DNA of 64,000 nt from Calothrix sp. HK-06 (GTDB taxonomy: Bacteria; Cyanobacteriota; Cyanobacteriia; Cyanobacteriales; Nostocaceae). The notes under the pieces were generated by a model. That model had not been told where the DNA came from. It made no database searches and saw nothing but the letters and a program-made list of their open reading frames with translations. The stretch spans positions 1 to 64,000 of the forward strand of contig NZ_MRCD01000041.1 in the NCBI RefSeq assembly GCF_001904745.1. Direction: 5' to 3'. Position numbers and translations under genes: made by a program. The first letter of the stretch is position 1; each line of letters starts with the position of its first letter. Positions 1 to 9,282 of this stretch are shown piece by piece.

Positions 1-19
1 TATAGCAAACTTTTTGTCA

Positions 20-34
20 AGAAGCCCGGTTTCT
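20..34. repeat. AGAAACCCGGTTTCT-family palindrome (single, one mismatch)
   Basis: Reads AGAAGCCCGGTTTCT. It marks the point where the TamB reading frame ends. Other family members lie near 9239, 24097, 39260, 41309 and 58240. Confidence 0.75.
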
Positions 35-262
35 AGGCCTGGTGCAAGATGTGAGCTAACTCAACAGGGCGCCCAAGCAACTGTTGAAGATTTCTTTCAA
101 CTAACGCTGCTAATCGTTGTTGGATAAAAACCCAAACCCACCAACTACCACCAATAATTCCCATAAGTAAAATCGGGCCTAGCACAAGGCTAGTACGACT
201 TAATAACAATAGCCAAAAATGTCGATTAGGAGCGCGGCCCCTAATTTTGACGTTTGTGGGAA
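33..262 (-). pseudogene. N-terminal remnant of a TamB-like (DUF490/AsmA-type) translocation protein
   Basis: The minus strand carries an open stretch with a Leu-rich membrane anchor (RHFWLLLLSRTSLVLG) followed by ALVERNLQQLLGRPVELAHI. That is the usual start of cyanobacterial TamB homologues, inner-membrane-anchored proteins that help deliver components to the outer membrane. The frame stops at position 33, inside a copy of the AGAAACCCGGTTTCT palindrome, so more than 1,000 residues of the family are missing. No start codon is visible in frame upstream. Family assignment is from memory of the N-terminal pattern; the truncation is seen directly. The gene would continue leftward outside the window only if the stop were bypassed. 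Confidence 0.6.
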
Positions 263-402
263 GAATGGGAGTAAGGGTTAAAAAAGAATTATGGTTGTTA
301 GCTTTGAGTAAGATTTGGTGGTATCAGCACGGTGTTAATTGCGTGGATAACACCATTACTTGCTTAAATATTTGGTTGACATCTTCAGATAGAAAAAATC
401 CT

Positions 403-430
403 GTAGAGACGTTATATACAACATCTCTAC
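403..430. repeat. GTAGAGACG inverted repeat
   Basis: GTAGAGACGTT and its near-complement AACATCTCTAC form a 28-base imperfect palindrome able to fold into a hairpin. The same arms recur at 7574, 11055 and 19210. This is a dispersed intergenic repeat of the sort common in Nostocales. The short reading frame covering it (247-435) is not a convincing gene. Confidence 0.7.
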
Positions 431-433
431 TAT

Positions 434-779
434 AAACAAAGGATTCTGAACTAAAACAATGAACGTGCGATACGCTGTATGTCTAAGCATAGTATAAACA
501 TCAATTGTGGAAAACTCGTGGATTAATTAATTATTTTACTTATAAAAAAATGCAATTTCTATCTTGGTGCGTAAAAATTTTTAACCTAAGATAGATGTCA
601 ATGCTCACAAAAAATAATTAAATATTCCCGTTATTAATAATATTCAGAATCGCTTAAAAATATTTAAAGCTAAAATAACAAAGTGTAAAGAGGTGAATAA
701 ATACCTTTTCAGATAGATTTAAATCTCACTGTTTTTGACTAGTATCAGCATTGCTAGTAAATAAGTAAATAAAAATAAC
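434..779. other. AT-rich spacer upstream of mscS
   Basis: No gene is recognised. A hairpin-capable stretch lies near 557-592, where CTATCTTGG pairs with CCTAAGATAG. It may hold the mscS promoter but no clear -35/-10 pair stands out. Confidence 0.4.
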
Positions 780-1793
780 ATGAATGCAGAGATATTCGCA
801 GTTTGGGATAAAATTCAGGGCATGATTAACGGGTTTATTCTCTTGCTGCCTAATATAGTGCTGGCATTAATTGTTTTTGCCATTTTCTTTTTCGTTGCTA
901 GGGCAATTAAGCGGTTAGTCAAACGTCTAACTCGTAATCGTCGGCAGGCTAGGAATTTGGGATTAGTGCTAGGACGGTTGGCACAGGGTATAACAATTAT
1001 GGTGGGTCTATTTGTCGCTCTATCGATTGTGATTCCGACATTCAAGGCAGGCGATTTGATACAATTGCTAGGAATTAGTGGGGTAGCGATTGGTTTTGCT
1101 TTCCGCGATATTCTACAAAATTTCTTATCTGGCATCTTAATTCTTTTAACTGAACCGTTTCAAATTGATGACCAAATTGTGTTTAATAATTTTGAAGGAA
1201 CGGTAGAAAATATTGAGACCAGAGCAACTACAATCAGAACTTACGATGGGCGCCGCATAGTAATTCCCAATTCTCAATTATTTACCAATTCTGTTACCGT
1301 CAACACCGCTTTCAATAACCGTCGTATTGAATATGACATTGGCATTGGCTACGGTGATGACATCGACTGGGCAAAACAGTTAATGCTTGAAGCCATACTT
1401 AGTGTAGACGAGGTTTTAAAAGACCCGGCGCCTGATGTGCTACTGATGGAATTAGCAGAAAGTAGCGTCAATATCCGCGCGCGTTGGTGGATTAAACCGC
1501 CACGACGCATAGATGATCTAAAATCACGGGATAAAGTACTTTCTGCCATCAAGCAAAAGTTGTACGAAAACGGTATTGATTTGCCTTATCCAACCAGACA
1601 AATTTTGTTTCACGATCAAACTGAAGAAACAGATGGAAATCGTTCGCGACAGCGTGAAGGATGGCCAGCAGGTAAAAGTGAAGTTCCAAAACCTCGTCGC
1701 ATCAGTGATTCGCTGCGGTTGCTCGCTTCTGCGCGCTCCTCAAATAATAACAACGGCAAAGTAGATTCTCAAACCACGAATGATGAAATATGA
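780..1793 (+). CDS. small-conductance mechanosensitive channel (MscS family)
   Basis: Inner-membrane channel that opens under membrane tension and releases solutes on osmotic downshock. Three hydrophobic segments are visible (about residues 18-41, 65-87 and 94-130). The third is the Gly/Ala-rich pore helix (GISGVAIGFAFRDILQNF) and runs into the family hallmark LTEPFQIDDQI and the beta domain (EGTVENIETRATTIRTYDGRR, IPNSQLFTNSV). At 337 residues it is a normal short MscS, with an extra polar tail after about residue 275 rich in Arg, Ser and Asn. The ATG at 780 starts the first membrane segment region; no strong ribosome site is seen. Its stop overlaps the start of the next gene (ATGA), implying co-translation with the DUF2254 gene. 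Confidence 0.92.
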   Translation: MNAEIFAVWDKIQGMINGFILLLPNIVLALIVFAIFFFVARAIKRLVKRLTRNRRQARNLGLVLGRLAQGITIMVGLFVALSIVIPTFKAGDLIQLLGISGVAIGFAFRDILQNFLSGILILLTEPFQIDDQIVFNNFEGTVENIETRATTIRTYDGRRIVIPNSQLFTNSVTVNTAFNNRRIEYDIGIGYGDDIDWAKQLMLEAILSVDEVLKDPAPDVLLMELAESSVNIRARWWIKPPRRIDDLKSRDKVLSAIKQKLYENGIDLPYPTRQILFHDQTEETDGNRSRQREGWPAGKSEVPKPRRISDSLRLLASARSSNNNNGKVDSQTTNDEI

Positions 1794-2541
1794 AAAACGC
1801 GCGCGTTAGTAAGCTTTGGGATGCACTCCACTCTAGTTATTGGTTTTTACCATCAGTCATGGCGGTTCTGGCTACGATTTTGGCGTTTACAATGCTAATG
1901 CTTGATCGTACAGGCAAAAGTATTAATTATTGGTGGATTTACACTGGTGGAGCTTCAGGCGCCCGTTCTTTACTTGAAGCTGTTGCAGGTTCGATGGTAA
2001 GCGTTTCTGCTACAGCATTTTCCATTACAATTGTAGCGCTTCAACTTGCTGCTTCTAATTTTGGACATCGGCTGCTGCGTAATTTTATGCAGGATACGGG
2101 TAATCAAGTTGTTCTTGGTACATTTATCGGTACGTTTATTTATTGCTTGCTTGTACTGAGAACAATTCATACAGAGGGGGATGGACCAAAGGTACTAGAA
2201 TTAAACTTTCAATCTGCTGAATTCCAAAATATAAAGCAACAACTGCGGCTGCTTTCCAGGGCGCCTCACTTAAAGGCAATGGGTAGTGATGATTTAATCG
2301 ACTTAGTGCTTGTTCATATTTCTAATCGCCAAGTTGAAAAGTTATTAACGAAACTCGAAAACATAAATAAAGTACATATTACATTACTACCAACTGATAT
2401 AATTACATTACGTCCTCCAGCATCTCAAGCCTCAGAACAGGTTAAAGCTCTCGTTTAAAGCGAGAAATTGAAACTCGTCTACAACAAAACTTAAATATCA
2501 CACCTTTGGTCGATGTCAGCGTTTTAGAGCTGACAAAGTAA
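1790..2541 (+). pseudogene. truncated DUF2254 membrane protein joined to an unrelated tail, frameshifted
   Basis: Residues 1-125 match the N-terminus of DUF2254 predicted membrane proteins: two membrane segments and SVSATAFSITIVALQLAASNFGHRLLRNFMQD. The family is usually over 400 residues. Here the match ends near residue 130 (after HTEGDGP) and continues into an unrelated tail (RQVEKLLTKLENINKVHITLLPTD, LRPPAS), which I tentatively compare with DUF389-like hydrophobic proteins. The first frame stops at 2458. A +1 frame then continues (LKREIETRLQQNLNITPLVD) to 2541, so a frameshift near 2455 is likely. The start overlaps the mscS stop. It looks like an internal deletion or fusion scar. The N-terminal assignment is good, the tail assignment weak. 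Confidence 0.6.
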
Positions 2542-2552
2542 AATAGTTACCT

Positions 2553-3374
2553 ATGAGAAATCTAAATCCATCTGACAAACAAGCTTTAGAACAAGAGCGC
2601 AATCAAATCCTCCAACTGTTAGAAGATTGACTAGAAACCCCAATGCTTGTACTTGCCTTTGTGTGGTTGGGGTTATTTATTATTGAGTTAATTTGGGGAG
2701 TCTCTCCACTCTTAGACATCGCCAGCAATACAATATGGATAATTTTTATACTTGATTTTATAGTTAAATTTGCCGTTGCTCCGCATAAACGTTCTTATCT
2801 TCAGCGTAATTGGTTGACCGCAATTTCTTTATTGTTACCAGCCCTGAGAACTTTACGTATAGTACGAGTTGTGAAAGTACTACGAACAGCGCGCGCTGTT
2901 CGAGGATTACAACTGTTGCGTGTGTTCACTCGTGCAAACCAAGGAATGCGGGCATTAGGCGCCAGTTTTAACCGTCGTGGTTTTGGTTATATAGTGGTGT
3001 TAACAGTGATTGTAACGCTTGTTGGAGCAGCAGGAATGTATACATTTGAACGCGAACTTCCTGACGGTTCTGGATTGAACAATTACGGTGCAGCTTTATG
3101 GTGGACAGCAATGTTGGTAACAACTATGGGTTCGGAATACTGGCCCAAAACACCTGAAGGTCGGGTTCTATGCTTTATACTAGCGCTATACGCTTCTGCT
3201 GTTTTTGGCTACCTTACAGCTACCCTTGCTACATTTTTCATTGGTCGAGATGCAGATGATGATCAAGCTGAGTTAGCAGGAGCTAAATCGATTACACAAC
3301 TGCATGATGAAATTACTGCTTTGCGCGGTGAAATTCAAGAATTATTACGGCAGAATTATAATGATTGTTTCTAG
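2553..3374 (+). pseudogene. voltage-gated-type ion transporter with an in-frame TGA at codon 26
   Basis: Ion transport (Kv-like) protein. There is an S4-like Arg-rich helix (LRIVRVVKVLRTARAVRG), a pore region ALWWTAMLVTTMGSEYWP where the K+ channel filter would be, membrane segments on both sides, and a C-terminal acidic coiled coil. The natural start appears to be ATG 2553, but TGA occupies 2628-2630. Homologues usually have Trp there, in a segment like LLEDWLETPMLVL, so a TGG to TGA change is inferred. Translation could restart at ATG 2643, giving 243 residues that begin just before the first membrane segment and may still be functional. The remainder of the frame is intact, so the change is recent or a sequencing error. 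Confidence 0.75.
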
Positions 3375-3614
3375 TAAAAATTACACTAGTTTTCCACTAT
3401 TTAAGATTAATATTAAAAACAATGTAATTCTGCTACCCCAAAATTTTAAATTCAGTAGATTAAGTAGCATTTTTACGATTTAATTACATAATTTTGTATG
3501 AAACTAAAATACAAAAATTAACCTTGATTAGAATTGACAATAAAATTTGAGGAGTTTGAACTAAACATGAAGAAACTTAATCAAAGCAGTAACTTTAAAT
3601 AGCAGGCGCTCAGG

Positions 3615-3742
3615 TATACTGTAAACGGGTAAAATATGAACTTTTGTCATGCTGAGGAACGTAAACGGAGTTTTCCCGCAGGGTAGCATCTCTTCGAGTT
3701 TCACGTCTATTAAAAGTATAGTTTTAACCCGTTTTTAGTATA
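3615..3742. mobile_element. MITE-like element, about 128 bp, with terminal inverted repeats
   Basis: The left end reads TATACTGTAAACGGGTAAAA. The reverse complement of the right end reads TATACTAAAAACGGGTTAAA. The arms are about 28 bases with few mismatches, start with TA, and hold a non-coding core (TTGTCATGCTGAGGAACG... then AGCATCTCTTCG). A short element with TA-starting inverted ends and no gene fits a Tc1/mariner (IS630)-type MITE. No second copy is seen in the window, so the call rests on structure alone. Confidence 0.5.
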
Positions 3743-4149
3743 AAAAAGATAAAGGATGATGGTGGTGTCGCAAGCTAATAACCTTTCTGCTAGTGCTGTT
3801 GCAGCACTGATATTAGGGCATAAAATAGAAGACATTGTTCTGTACAATCGAAAAATTTAGGTTATTGTCCAGAAGCGCTTTAGCAAATCTAATTCATAAT
3901 TGGCGCCATCTCAAAAAATTAGACAAATCAGTACTATTCTATACGAGATAGCAAAAAATGAATAATAGAAGCGGCTACGATTTACCAACAGAGATTATTA
4001 ACAAACAGCAGGAACAAAGCGCAATAAGTATACCATATTCACCGCACGGTCGGAAAAACTTGAAATGGCTGAGTTCAAGTTTTTTGTGGATGCTTTCGGC
4101 TGCTGGTTCTGGAGAGTTATTATTTACACCAAGAATTGCTGCACTCTAC

Positions 4150-4300
4150 GGCTACAGCCTGTTATAGGCATTACTAACGCACGCATCCCAGATTCTCTGA
4201 CTATTGGTAATGCTTGATTAAGATATTGTAATGCTTGGTCTTGTTGATTTTGTATCATATATATAGAACCGATTACAGCGAGTATTCGACCTTCACCGGT
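4150..4300 (-). pseudogene. TPR-protein fragment
   Basis: The minus strand translates to GRILAVIGSIYMIQNQQDQA then LQYLNQALPIVRESGMRA, which matches the repeat pattern of cyanobacterial tetratricopeptide (often TPR-CHAT) proteins. Only about one and a half repeats remain, with no start or stop context, so it is a gene fragment. Confidence 0.55.
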
Positions 4301-4424
4301 TCTTTAACTCACGGTTCCAAGACAAAGCGCGTTGTGCTGAATCCAAAGCGTCCTGATATCAAAGGGTGTTTGCTTGGATGCTCACCTCACAAGATAGTTA
4401 ATTTAATTTTTGGAAATCTCTAAT

Positions 4425-5282
4425 ATGAATCAGCAATTGCCTCAGTTCATCCACTACGTAGTCGAGCGTTTGCAATCAATTCAAGGAATTGCAGCAATTG
4501 CACTTGGTGGTTCAAGAGCAAGAGGCAACCATACACAAAAGTCAGATGTAGATTTAGGAATTTATTATCAACCAGAAAATCCGCCAGATATAATTGCTCT
4601 CAATAACCTAGCCTCTGAACTTGACGACAACCATCGACCAAATCTAATCACATCGATTGGTGAATGGGGAAAATGGATTAACGGGGGTGGTTGGCTAAAA
4701 ATAGAAGGTGTACCTGTAGATTTTCTCTATCGTAATTTGATTCAAGTTAATGATGTTATTGATAATTGCAAGCTTGGGCAAATCACGATTGATTATCAAC
4801 CGGGACATCCCCACGGTTTTGTCTCCTCTATATATATAGGAGAAGTTGCTATTTGTTTGCCACTTTTTGATCCCGATGGTGTTTTGGAAGCTTTAAAGGC
4901 AAAGGCAAAACCTTATCCTACAGAGCTTAAACAAGTAACTATAAATACCTTTGCTTGGGAGATTAGTTTTTCACTGTCAGTTGCGAAAAAATCCATATCG
5001 CGCGGTGATGTTGCCTATGCAGCAGGTTGCTGTTTCCGCAGCGTCGCTTGTATGAATCAGGTACTATTTGCACTTAATCAAGAGTACCTATTGAATGAGA
5101 AAGGCGCCGTAGCAATTGCCAATAACTTTCCCCTTTGTCCGCAAAACTATCAACAACGGGTTGATAGGGCATTTGCGTTGTTAACAGTTGAGGCAAAATC
5201 ACTCATAGATGCTATAGCCATCCTTGAAGAAATTGAACATGATTTGAGTCAATGGTATGGCAATCGTCGTTTAGCCATCTAA
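4425..5282 (+). CDS. nucleotidyltransferase-domain protein
   Basis: The nucleotidyltransferase (Pol-beta superfamily, MNT/KNT type) signature is clear near the N-terminus: GGSRARG (residues 28-34) followed by SDVDLGIYY with the metal-binding Asp pair at about 41 and 43. Members transfer a nucleotide to a small molecule or protein; the group includes aminoglycoside adenylyltransferases and MNT antitoxins. A helical C-terminal half (about 165-286) resembles the helical domain of KNT-like enzymes. I choose ATG 4425 over the upstream TTG 4410 because homology-like sequence starts there. No HEPN partner is adjacent, so an antitoxin role is less likely. The substrate is unknown. Confidence 0.75.
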   Translation: MNQQLPQFIHYVVERLQSIQGIAAIALGGSRARGNHTQKSDVDLGIYYQPENPPDIIALNNLASELDDNHRPNLITSIGEWGKWINGGGWLKIEGVPVDFLYRNLIQVNDVIDNCKLGQITIDYQPGHPHGFVSSIYIGEVAICLPLFDPDGVLEALKAKAKPYPTELKQVTINTFAWEISFSLSVAKKSISRGDVAYAAGCCFRSVACMNQVLFALNQEYLLNEKGAVAIANNFPLCPQNYQQRVDRAFALLTVEAKSLIDAIAILEEIEHDLSQWYGNRRLAI

Positions 5283-5606
5283 ACCAGACAAACCTTCTTC
5301 TTTTGCATACAACCAAAAACCCCTTCTAATTACATCAACTTTTGGGCGCAAAACGCTTCTATTACGTTTTCAACCGTGACTTTTTGCGTTGCCATTGGTT
5401 GCGCTTGCGTTGTTTGGTGTATGTGTATCTCTAATATTAGCAGTTATGCAACTCAAACCTGACTCTCTTAACTCTTAACTCTGATCTCTGTGAACTCTGT
5501 GCCTCTGTGGTAAATAAATATGCCACCAAAATAAGCAGGATGGAATATTAGTTCTAATTTTATGGGCGGGCAAGGATGCCCACCCCACAAGAAGATTTTG
5601 ATGTTT
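5283..5606. other. spacer with a minus-strand gene scrap and repeats
   Basis: On the minus strand, about 5281-5395 reads MATQKVTVENVIEAF followed after a frame break by a few more codons; the family is not recognised. Next come an 'aactctgtgcctctgtggta' spacer repeat near 5490-5515, related to one near 14660-14685, and a GGGCAAGGATGCCC-type repeat at 5562-5591. Confidence 0.4.
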
Positions 5607-6821
5607 TTATTTGGAAGTTGCTACTAGAGAAACTGGTTGGGCATTAATTCGAGTTCGGAATAAGCTGTAAGGTTTTTGACGTAAGTCTTTGCCTTGGTGA
5701 TATCGGGGTTGGCGATGTAACTGATTTGCGATGAAGTAAAGATAACCATCATTTGCTACTGACATTGTATCAGGCCAAAGCGCGCGCGGGTCATGAATGA
5801 GCGTTTCAATCATTCCGTTCTCGTTACGACGGTAAATAGCGTTATGCTCGTAGTTTGTTAGATAAATCCGGTTTTGTGAATCTGATTCTAGTCCGTCAGA
5901 ACCTCCACCTTTATCACCGTGCAATATTACTGTTTGTGCAACTTGTGCGTCAGTTGTTTGTTGATTTGCTAACGCATCAACACTAACACTGTAAAGATTA
6001 CGGCTAGCTAGCGGGCAATAAAATAGACGCTTTCCATCAGCACTAATTGCAATACCATCGGCGCCTAATTTAATATAACTAAGTGGTTCATTAGGTGGTC
6101 TGCTCATCAGTGGTTGACCCTCAACGCTAGGCAAAAAATTAGGTTCAGCTTTAGTTGATGGATGGTCATTAAGTCGGCGCCAGCTTTTACCACTAGCTAA
6201 GTCAACAACAATAATACCATTCGGACCCTGGTCGGATGAGTCGGTAATAAACGCCATCCCGCCAGTACCTCGTCGTAAGTCGAACCGAATATCATTTAGA
6301 TATGTAGTTGGTAAAGCGACTTCTTGAGGGAATAAGATAGTTTTGAAGATACGATTTTGTTTGAGGTCAACGCCAATCAGCTTAGGACCACCATAGGAAG
6401 TAGGCTTAAATTCGATACTACCTGTATCTAAAATCCAAAGACGGTCTAGGGGATCAACGACAACACTTTGCACAGAAACAAACGATTTTGATTGGTCAGT
6501 AGTGTTAGGCCGATTAATTTCTAAATTTGGATAAGCGACAGCACCACCCTTTTTTACCTCTGCGACAGTAAAATCAACTTTATCCCCCCAGCGAGGAAAG
6601 TTAACAAAGATACGACCACTTTTTGTAACAGTAACTCCTGTTGGCATTGGCCCTGTGAATCCGGCAACCTGTTCAATACGACCAATTGTACTTACCGATG
6701 TGGGCAAATTTCTATCATTCCTCGCAGCCTGAGACTGTGTGTAATATGATACGGCAATTACACAAGCAACAAACAAACTAATAAAAACTCTAAGCTTTCT
6801 CAACTTTTTATCTCCTGACAC
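5607..6821 (-). CDS. secreted MRJP/yellow-family (SMP-30-like beta-propeller) protein
   Basis: Predicted exported protein. Basic residues and a hydrophobic core (FISLFVACVIAVSYY) form a signal sequence, followed by a six-bladed beta-propeller with the major royal jelly protein/yellow signature: DRLWILDTG, LNDIRFDLRRG, GMAFITDSSDQGPNGIIVVD, and later DGIAISADGKRLFYCPLASR and SDGLESDSQNRIYLTNYE. At 404 residues it is full length. Bacterial members are poorly characterised, and annotation as gluconolactonase or L-dopachrome tautomerase-related is by fold only. It stands alone, with no operon partner on this strand. An AGGAG-like ribosome site lies just upstream of ATG 6821. Confidence 0.85.
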   Translation of the reverse strand: MSGDKKLRKLRVFISLFVACVIAVSYYTQSQAARNDRNLPTSVSTIGRIEQVAGFTGPMPTGVTVTKSGRIFVNFPRWGDKVDFTVAEVKKGGAVAYPNLEINRPNTTDQSKSFVSVQSVVVDPLDRLWILDTGSIEFKPTSYGGPKLIGVDLKQNRIFKTILFPQEVALPTTYLNDIRFDLRRGTGGMAFITDSSDQGPNGIIVVDLASGKSWRRLNDHPSTKAEPNFLPSVEGQPLMSRPPNEPLSYIKLGADGIAISADGKRLFYCPLASRNLYSVSVDALANQQTTDAQVAQTVILHGDKGGGSDGLESDSQNRIYLTNYEHNAIYRRNENGMIETLIHDPRALWPDTMSVANDGYLYFIANQLHRQPRYHQGKDLRQKPYSLFRTRINAQPVSLVATSK

Positions 6822-6948
6822 ACGTTGTTATACTAGTAAGTTATAAGTTTCTTTTCTTCTAACGAATGATGTATGTAAAAATAGGTAGGAGCTACTTTTG
6901 AGTGCTACGTTTTAATTTATTTTAAAGTTCAACAATAAAGCTATAAAA

Positions 6949-7562
6949 ATGGCATACAGTGATTTTACTCTTTCTCAGGCACAAAGCAGCTTTAATTTAA
7001 CACTTGATGAAACTGTAAATTTATTTAATGATGTAAGCCCAGTTTCACCATCAGAAATTTTAAAAACAATATTGGCTGACTATATTCCTTTAGCAACTTC
7101 CATAGGAACTGAAAAAGCTCGTTCGGAGTTTATAATCGCACCAATTTTAGCTGATTGTAAAGAGTTATTAAACAATAAAATATCGTTATTTTCAGGAAAT
7201 TAATTTAACATTGACGTAACAAAAGGGTTACAAGGACGTTGCGATTATATTTTTAGTGGGTCACGCGAACAACTCTTTATTTCGGCGCCTGTAATGTTTA
7301 TTTTTGAGGCAAAAAAGAAGATATTATTGGAGGTCTTGGTCAATGTGTTGCGGCAATGGTTGCAGCACAATTATTCAATTAAGCTAAAGGAAATGAAGTC
7401 AAACGAATTTATGGGTCTGTTACGAGTGGGACTACTTGGAAATTTTTATTTATCGAAGAAACTACTGTTTATATAGATTCTGTTGAATATTATATTAAAG
7501 AGGTGGATAAAATTTTGGGTATTTTATTGCAAGCATTCAGCCTATTGTCTCTCAAAATTTAA
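6949..7562 (+). pseudogene. broken PD-(D/E)XK nuclease-like gene (cyanobacterial family)
   Basis: The first 84 codons (LTLDETVNLF, then TEKARSEFIIAPILADCKEL) match the start of a common cyanobacterial family of about 200 residues with a PD-(D/E)XK-like core. TAA at 7201 interrupts it. The same frame resumes (GLQGRCDYIFSGSREQ, PVMFIFEAKK). A one-base frameshift near 7313 leads to DIIGGLGQCVAAMVAAQLFN, then a second stop and a tail (RIYGSVTSGTTWKFLFIEE) to 7562. The conserved Asp and ExK of the core are both visible. Two stops plus one frameshift make it non-functional. The family function is unproven. Confidence 0.75.
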
Positions 7563-7573
7563 ATTGCCCATAC

Positions 7574-7601
7574 GTAGAGACGTTACATGTAACGTCTCTA
7601 C
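7574..7601. repeat. GTAGAGACG perfect palindrome
   Basis: A 28-base perfect palindrome (GTAGAGACGTTACA and its complement), best copy of the family also at 403, 11055 and 19210. It lies between the dead nuclease gene and the 3' end of the histidine kinase and could act as a bidirectional hairpin. Confidence 0.8.
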
Positions 7602-7674
7602 AAAGATTGTATTATGGTTACGTTACCGGACATAATATTATATCGAATTCGCGCTTCGGCTTCGGGGATATCAA

Positions 7675-9213
7675 CTACAATAATGGTAATAATAAAGTAA
7701 AGCAACTACCGCGCCCTAACTCCGACTTAAGTATAATATCACCTCCATGTAATCGAGCTAAATTTCTCGACACAACCAACCCTAACCCTGTACCTTGCCG
7801 TTTCCTATAATTGCTACCAACTTGCTGAAATAGTTGAAATAGCTTTTCTCCTTCCTCTGGAGAAATACCAATACCAGTATCGATAACAGCAAATTTAATA
7901 TATTCTGCCTCTCTATCAACTTTTAATGTTACAGAACCAGATTCAGTAAACTTTACGGCATTTGAAAGTAAGTTCAATAAAATTTGTTTCAAACGGCGTT
8001 CGTCAGCGTTACAAGTTGTAACATCTGGCGAAATTTCTAATAATAATTGCAAACCTCGTCTAGTTGCTTGCTCCCTCACCACCGAAATACACATATGACA
8101 AATTTCTTCTACCGATAAAGTGACGATTTCTAGTTCTTCTCTTCCCGCCTCTATTTTGGCGATATCTAGAAAATCGTTAATTAAGTCTAACTGCTGATAT
8201 CCACACTCGTATATTATATTTATATATTGTCGTTGTTTATCGTTTAATGCACCAACAGTTTGCTCTAAAAGAACGCTCGAAAACCCAATAATTCCATTTA
8301 ACGGTGTCCGCAATTCATGATTCATATTGGCTAAAAATTGTGTCTTAGCTTCATTAGCTGCTTTTGCTGCTTCCAAAGCCGTTTCTAATTCTGCGGTGCG
8401 CTGTTTAACAAGTAGTTCCAACTTTTCTTCACTTTGTCGCAAAACTTCTGTTTTCGCCACCTCAGCACTTAGGCGCCGACCAAAAATTGCAGATAGTTGC
8501 GCTAATGTCAAGATAATTAAAGTCGCAATACTAATGGCAATTACTAACGGTGTATTTTTTACAGGAGCAAGCTCGGACACGTTCAAAGATTTTACCGTGC
8601 GGTAGCGAATACCTGAAGAAGCAATATAATGCATTCCACAAATTCCAATTCCCATTAGCATAGTACTGCCAAATTTTTGCACCTTCAAAGGCACCCTTAT
8701 CTGTTTGTAGAATGTTAACGATAATGCAGCAAAAGATGCAGCAATTGACACTACACCACTCAGTATAAATAACTTTAGGTCATGCGACTCTCTAGCTGGA
8801 ACTAACAGCGATGACATCGCAGTAAAGTGCATACCAATTACCGCACCACCAATGAAAACACTGCCAGCAAATAAAGTTAACCATTCCACTGTTGAAGAGC
8901 GTGTAACAATAAAAAATCCAATACCCGAACCAACAATTGCCACAACCATTGAAATCATCACGATTGTGTAATTATAATCAATCTTTATAGGTAATTTATA
9001 CGAAAGGATAGCGGTAAAATGCATCACCCAGATACTAATACCCAAAGTAGTGGCGCCACCAAACAGCCACCAAACACGCGCGCGTCCTGATGCAATAAAA
9101 ATTTGTTCAGCTATATCTAAAGCAATACAAGAACCAACTATTGCAATCGCAACCGAAAGAATAATTAGACGGATATCAAAGGTAGCTGTTAAAACCGCAC
9201 CTATTTCAAACAT
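7675..9213 (-). CDS. MHYT-domain membrane sensor histidine kinase
   Basis: Two-component sensor. The N-terminal half (about residues 1-245) is a seven-helix MHYT sensor with repeated Met-His pairs ([23 protein letters not shown]), proposed in the literature to bind metal and sense diatomic gas or redox. A coiled coil (about 250-290) leads to the HisKA box [10 protein letters not shown] (His near 299). A HATPase follows, with its N box near 408 ([11 protein letters not shown]), DTGIGI near 448 and GTGLGL near 481. All catalytic boxes are intact. At 512 residues it ends right after the ATPase, without a receiver domain, and no response regulator is adjacent, so the partner is elsewhere. Confidence 0.92.
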   Translation of the reverse strand: MFEIGAVLTATFDIRLIILSVAIAIVGSCIALDIAEQIFIASGRARVWWLFGGATTLGISIWVMHFTAILSYKLPIKIDYNYTIVMISMVVAIVGSGIGFFIVTRSSTVEWLTLFAGSVFIGGAVIGMHFTAMSSLLVPARESHDLKLFILSGVVSIAASFAALSLTFYKQIRVPLKVQKFGSTMLMGIGICGMHYIASSGIRYRTVKSLNVSELAPVKNTPLVIAISIATLIILTLAQLSAIFGRRLSAEVAKTEVLRQSEEKLELLVKQRTAELETALEAAKAANEAKTQFLANMNHELRTPLNGIIGFSSVLLEQTVGALNDKQRQYINIIYECGYQQLDLINDFLDIAKIEAGREELEIVTLSVEEICHMCISVVREQATRRGLQLLLEISPDVTTCNADERRLKQILLNLLSNAVKFTESGSVTLKVDREAEYIKFAVIDTGIGISPEEGEKLFQLFQQVGSNYRKRQGTGLGLVVSRNLARLHGGDIILKSELGRGSCFTLLLPLL

Positions 9214-9238
9214 GATATTTTTTCACAAATAATTACAC

Positions 9239-9275
9239 AGAAACCGGGTTTCTAGCATTTAGAAACCCGGTTTCA
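9239..9275. repeat. paired AGAAACCGGGTTTCT palindromes
   Basis: Two 15-base palindromes (AGAAACCGGGTTTCT and AGAAACCCGGTTTC) sit seven bases apart between the histidine kinase start and the next minus-strand gene. They can form one long or two short hairpins. Confidence 0.85.
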
Positions 9276-9282
9276 AACATGA

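Larger units (their letters stand above)
3375..4424. other. 1-kb gene-poor stretch with degenerate sequence
   Basis: Apart from the MITE-like element and the TPR fragment listed separately, only short frames are found: 3757-3861 (about 34 codons) and 3958-4167 (69 codons). Neither is recognised and neither has a good ribosome site. I treat the block as decayed DNA. Confidence 0.4.

Noticed and set aside
247-435. 62-codon plus-strand frame at the window start
   Set aside because: It runs through the GTAGAGACG palindrome and lies antisense to the TamB remnant; no protein-like pattern.
2628-2630. TGA as selenocysteine or a reassigned codon
   Set aside because: No SECIS-like hairpin is evident, and homologues carry Trp, so a point mutation is simpler.
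3958-4167. 69-codon frame as a real small gene
   Set aside because: No recognisable motif, weak start and surrounding DNA is decayed; kept only as part of the gene-poor stretch.
7294-7476. 60-codon frame as a separate small gene
   Set aside because: It is one frame of the broken PD-(D/E)XK gene, whose true frame shifts here.
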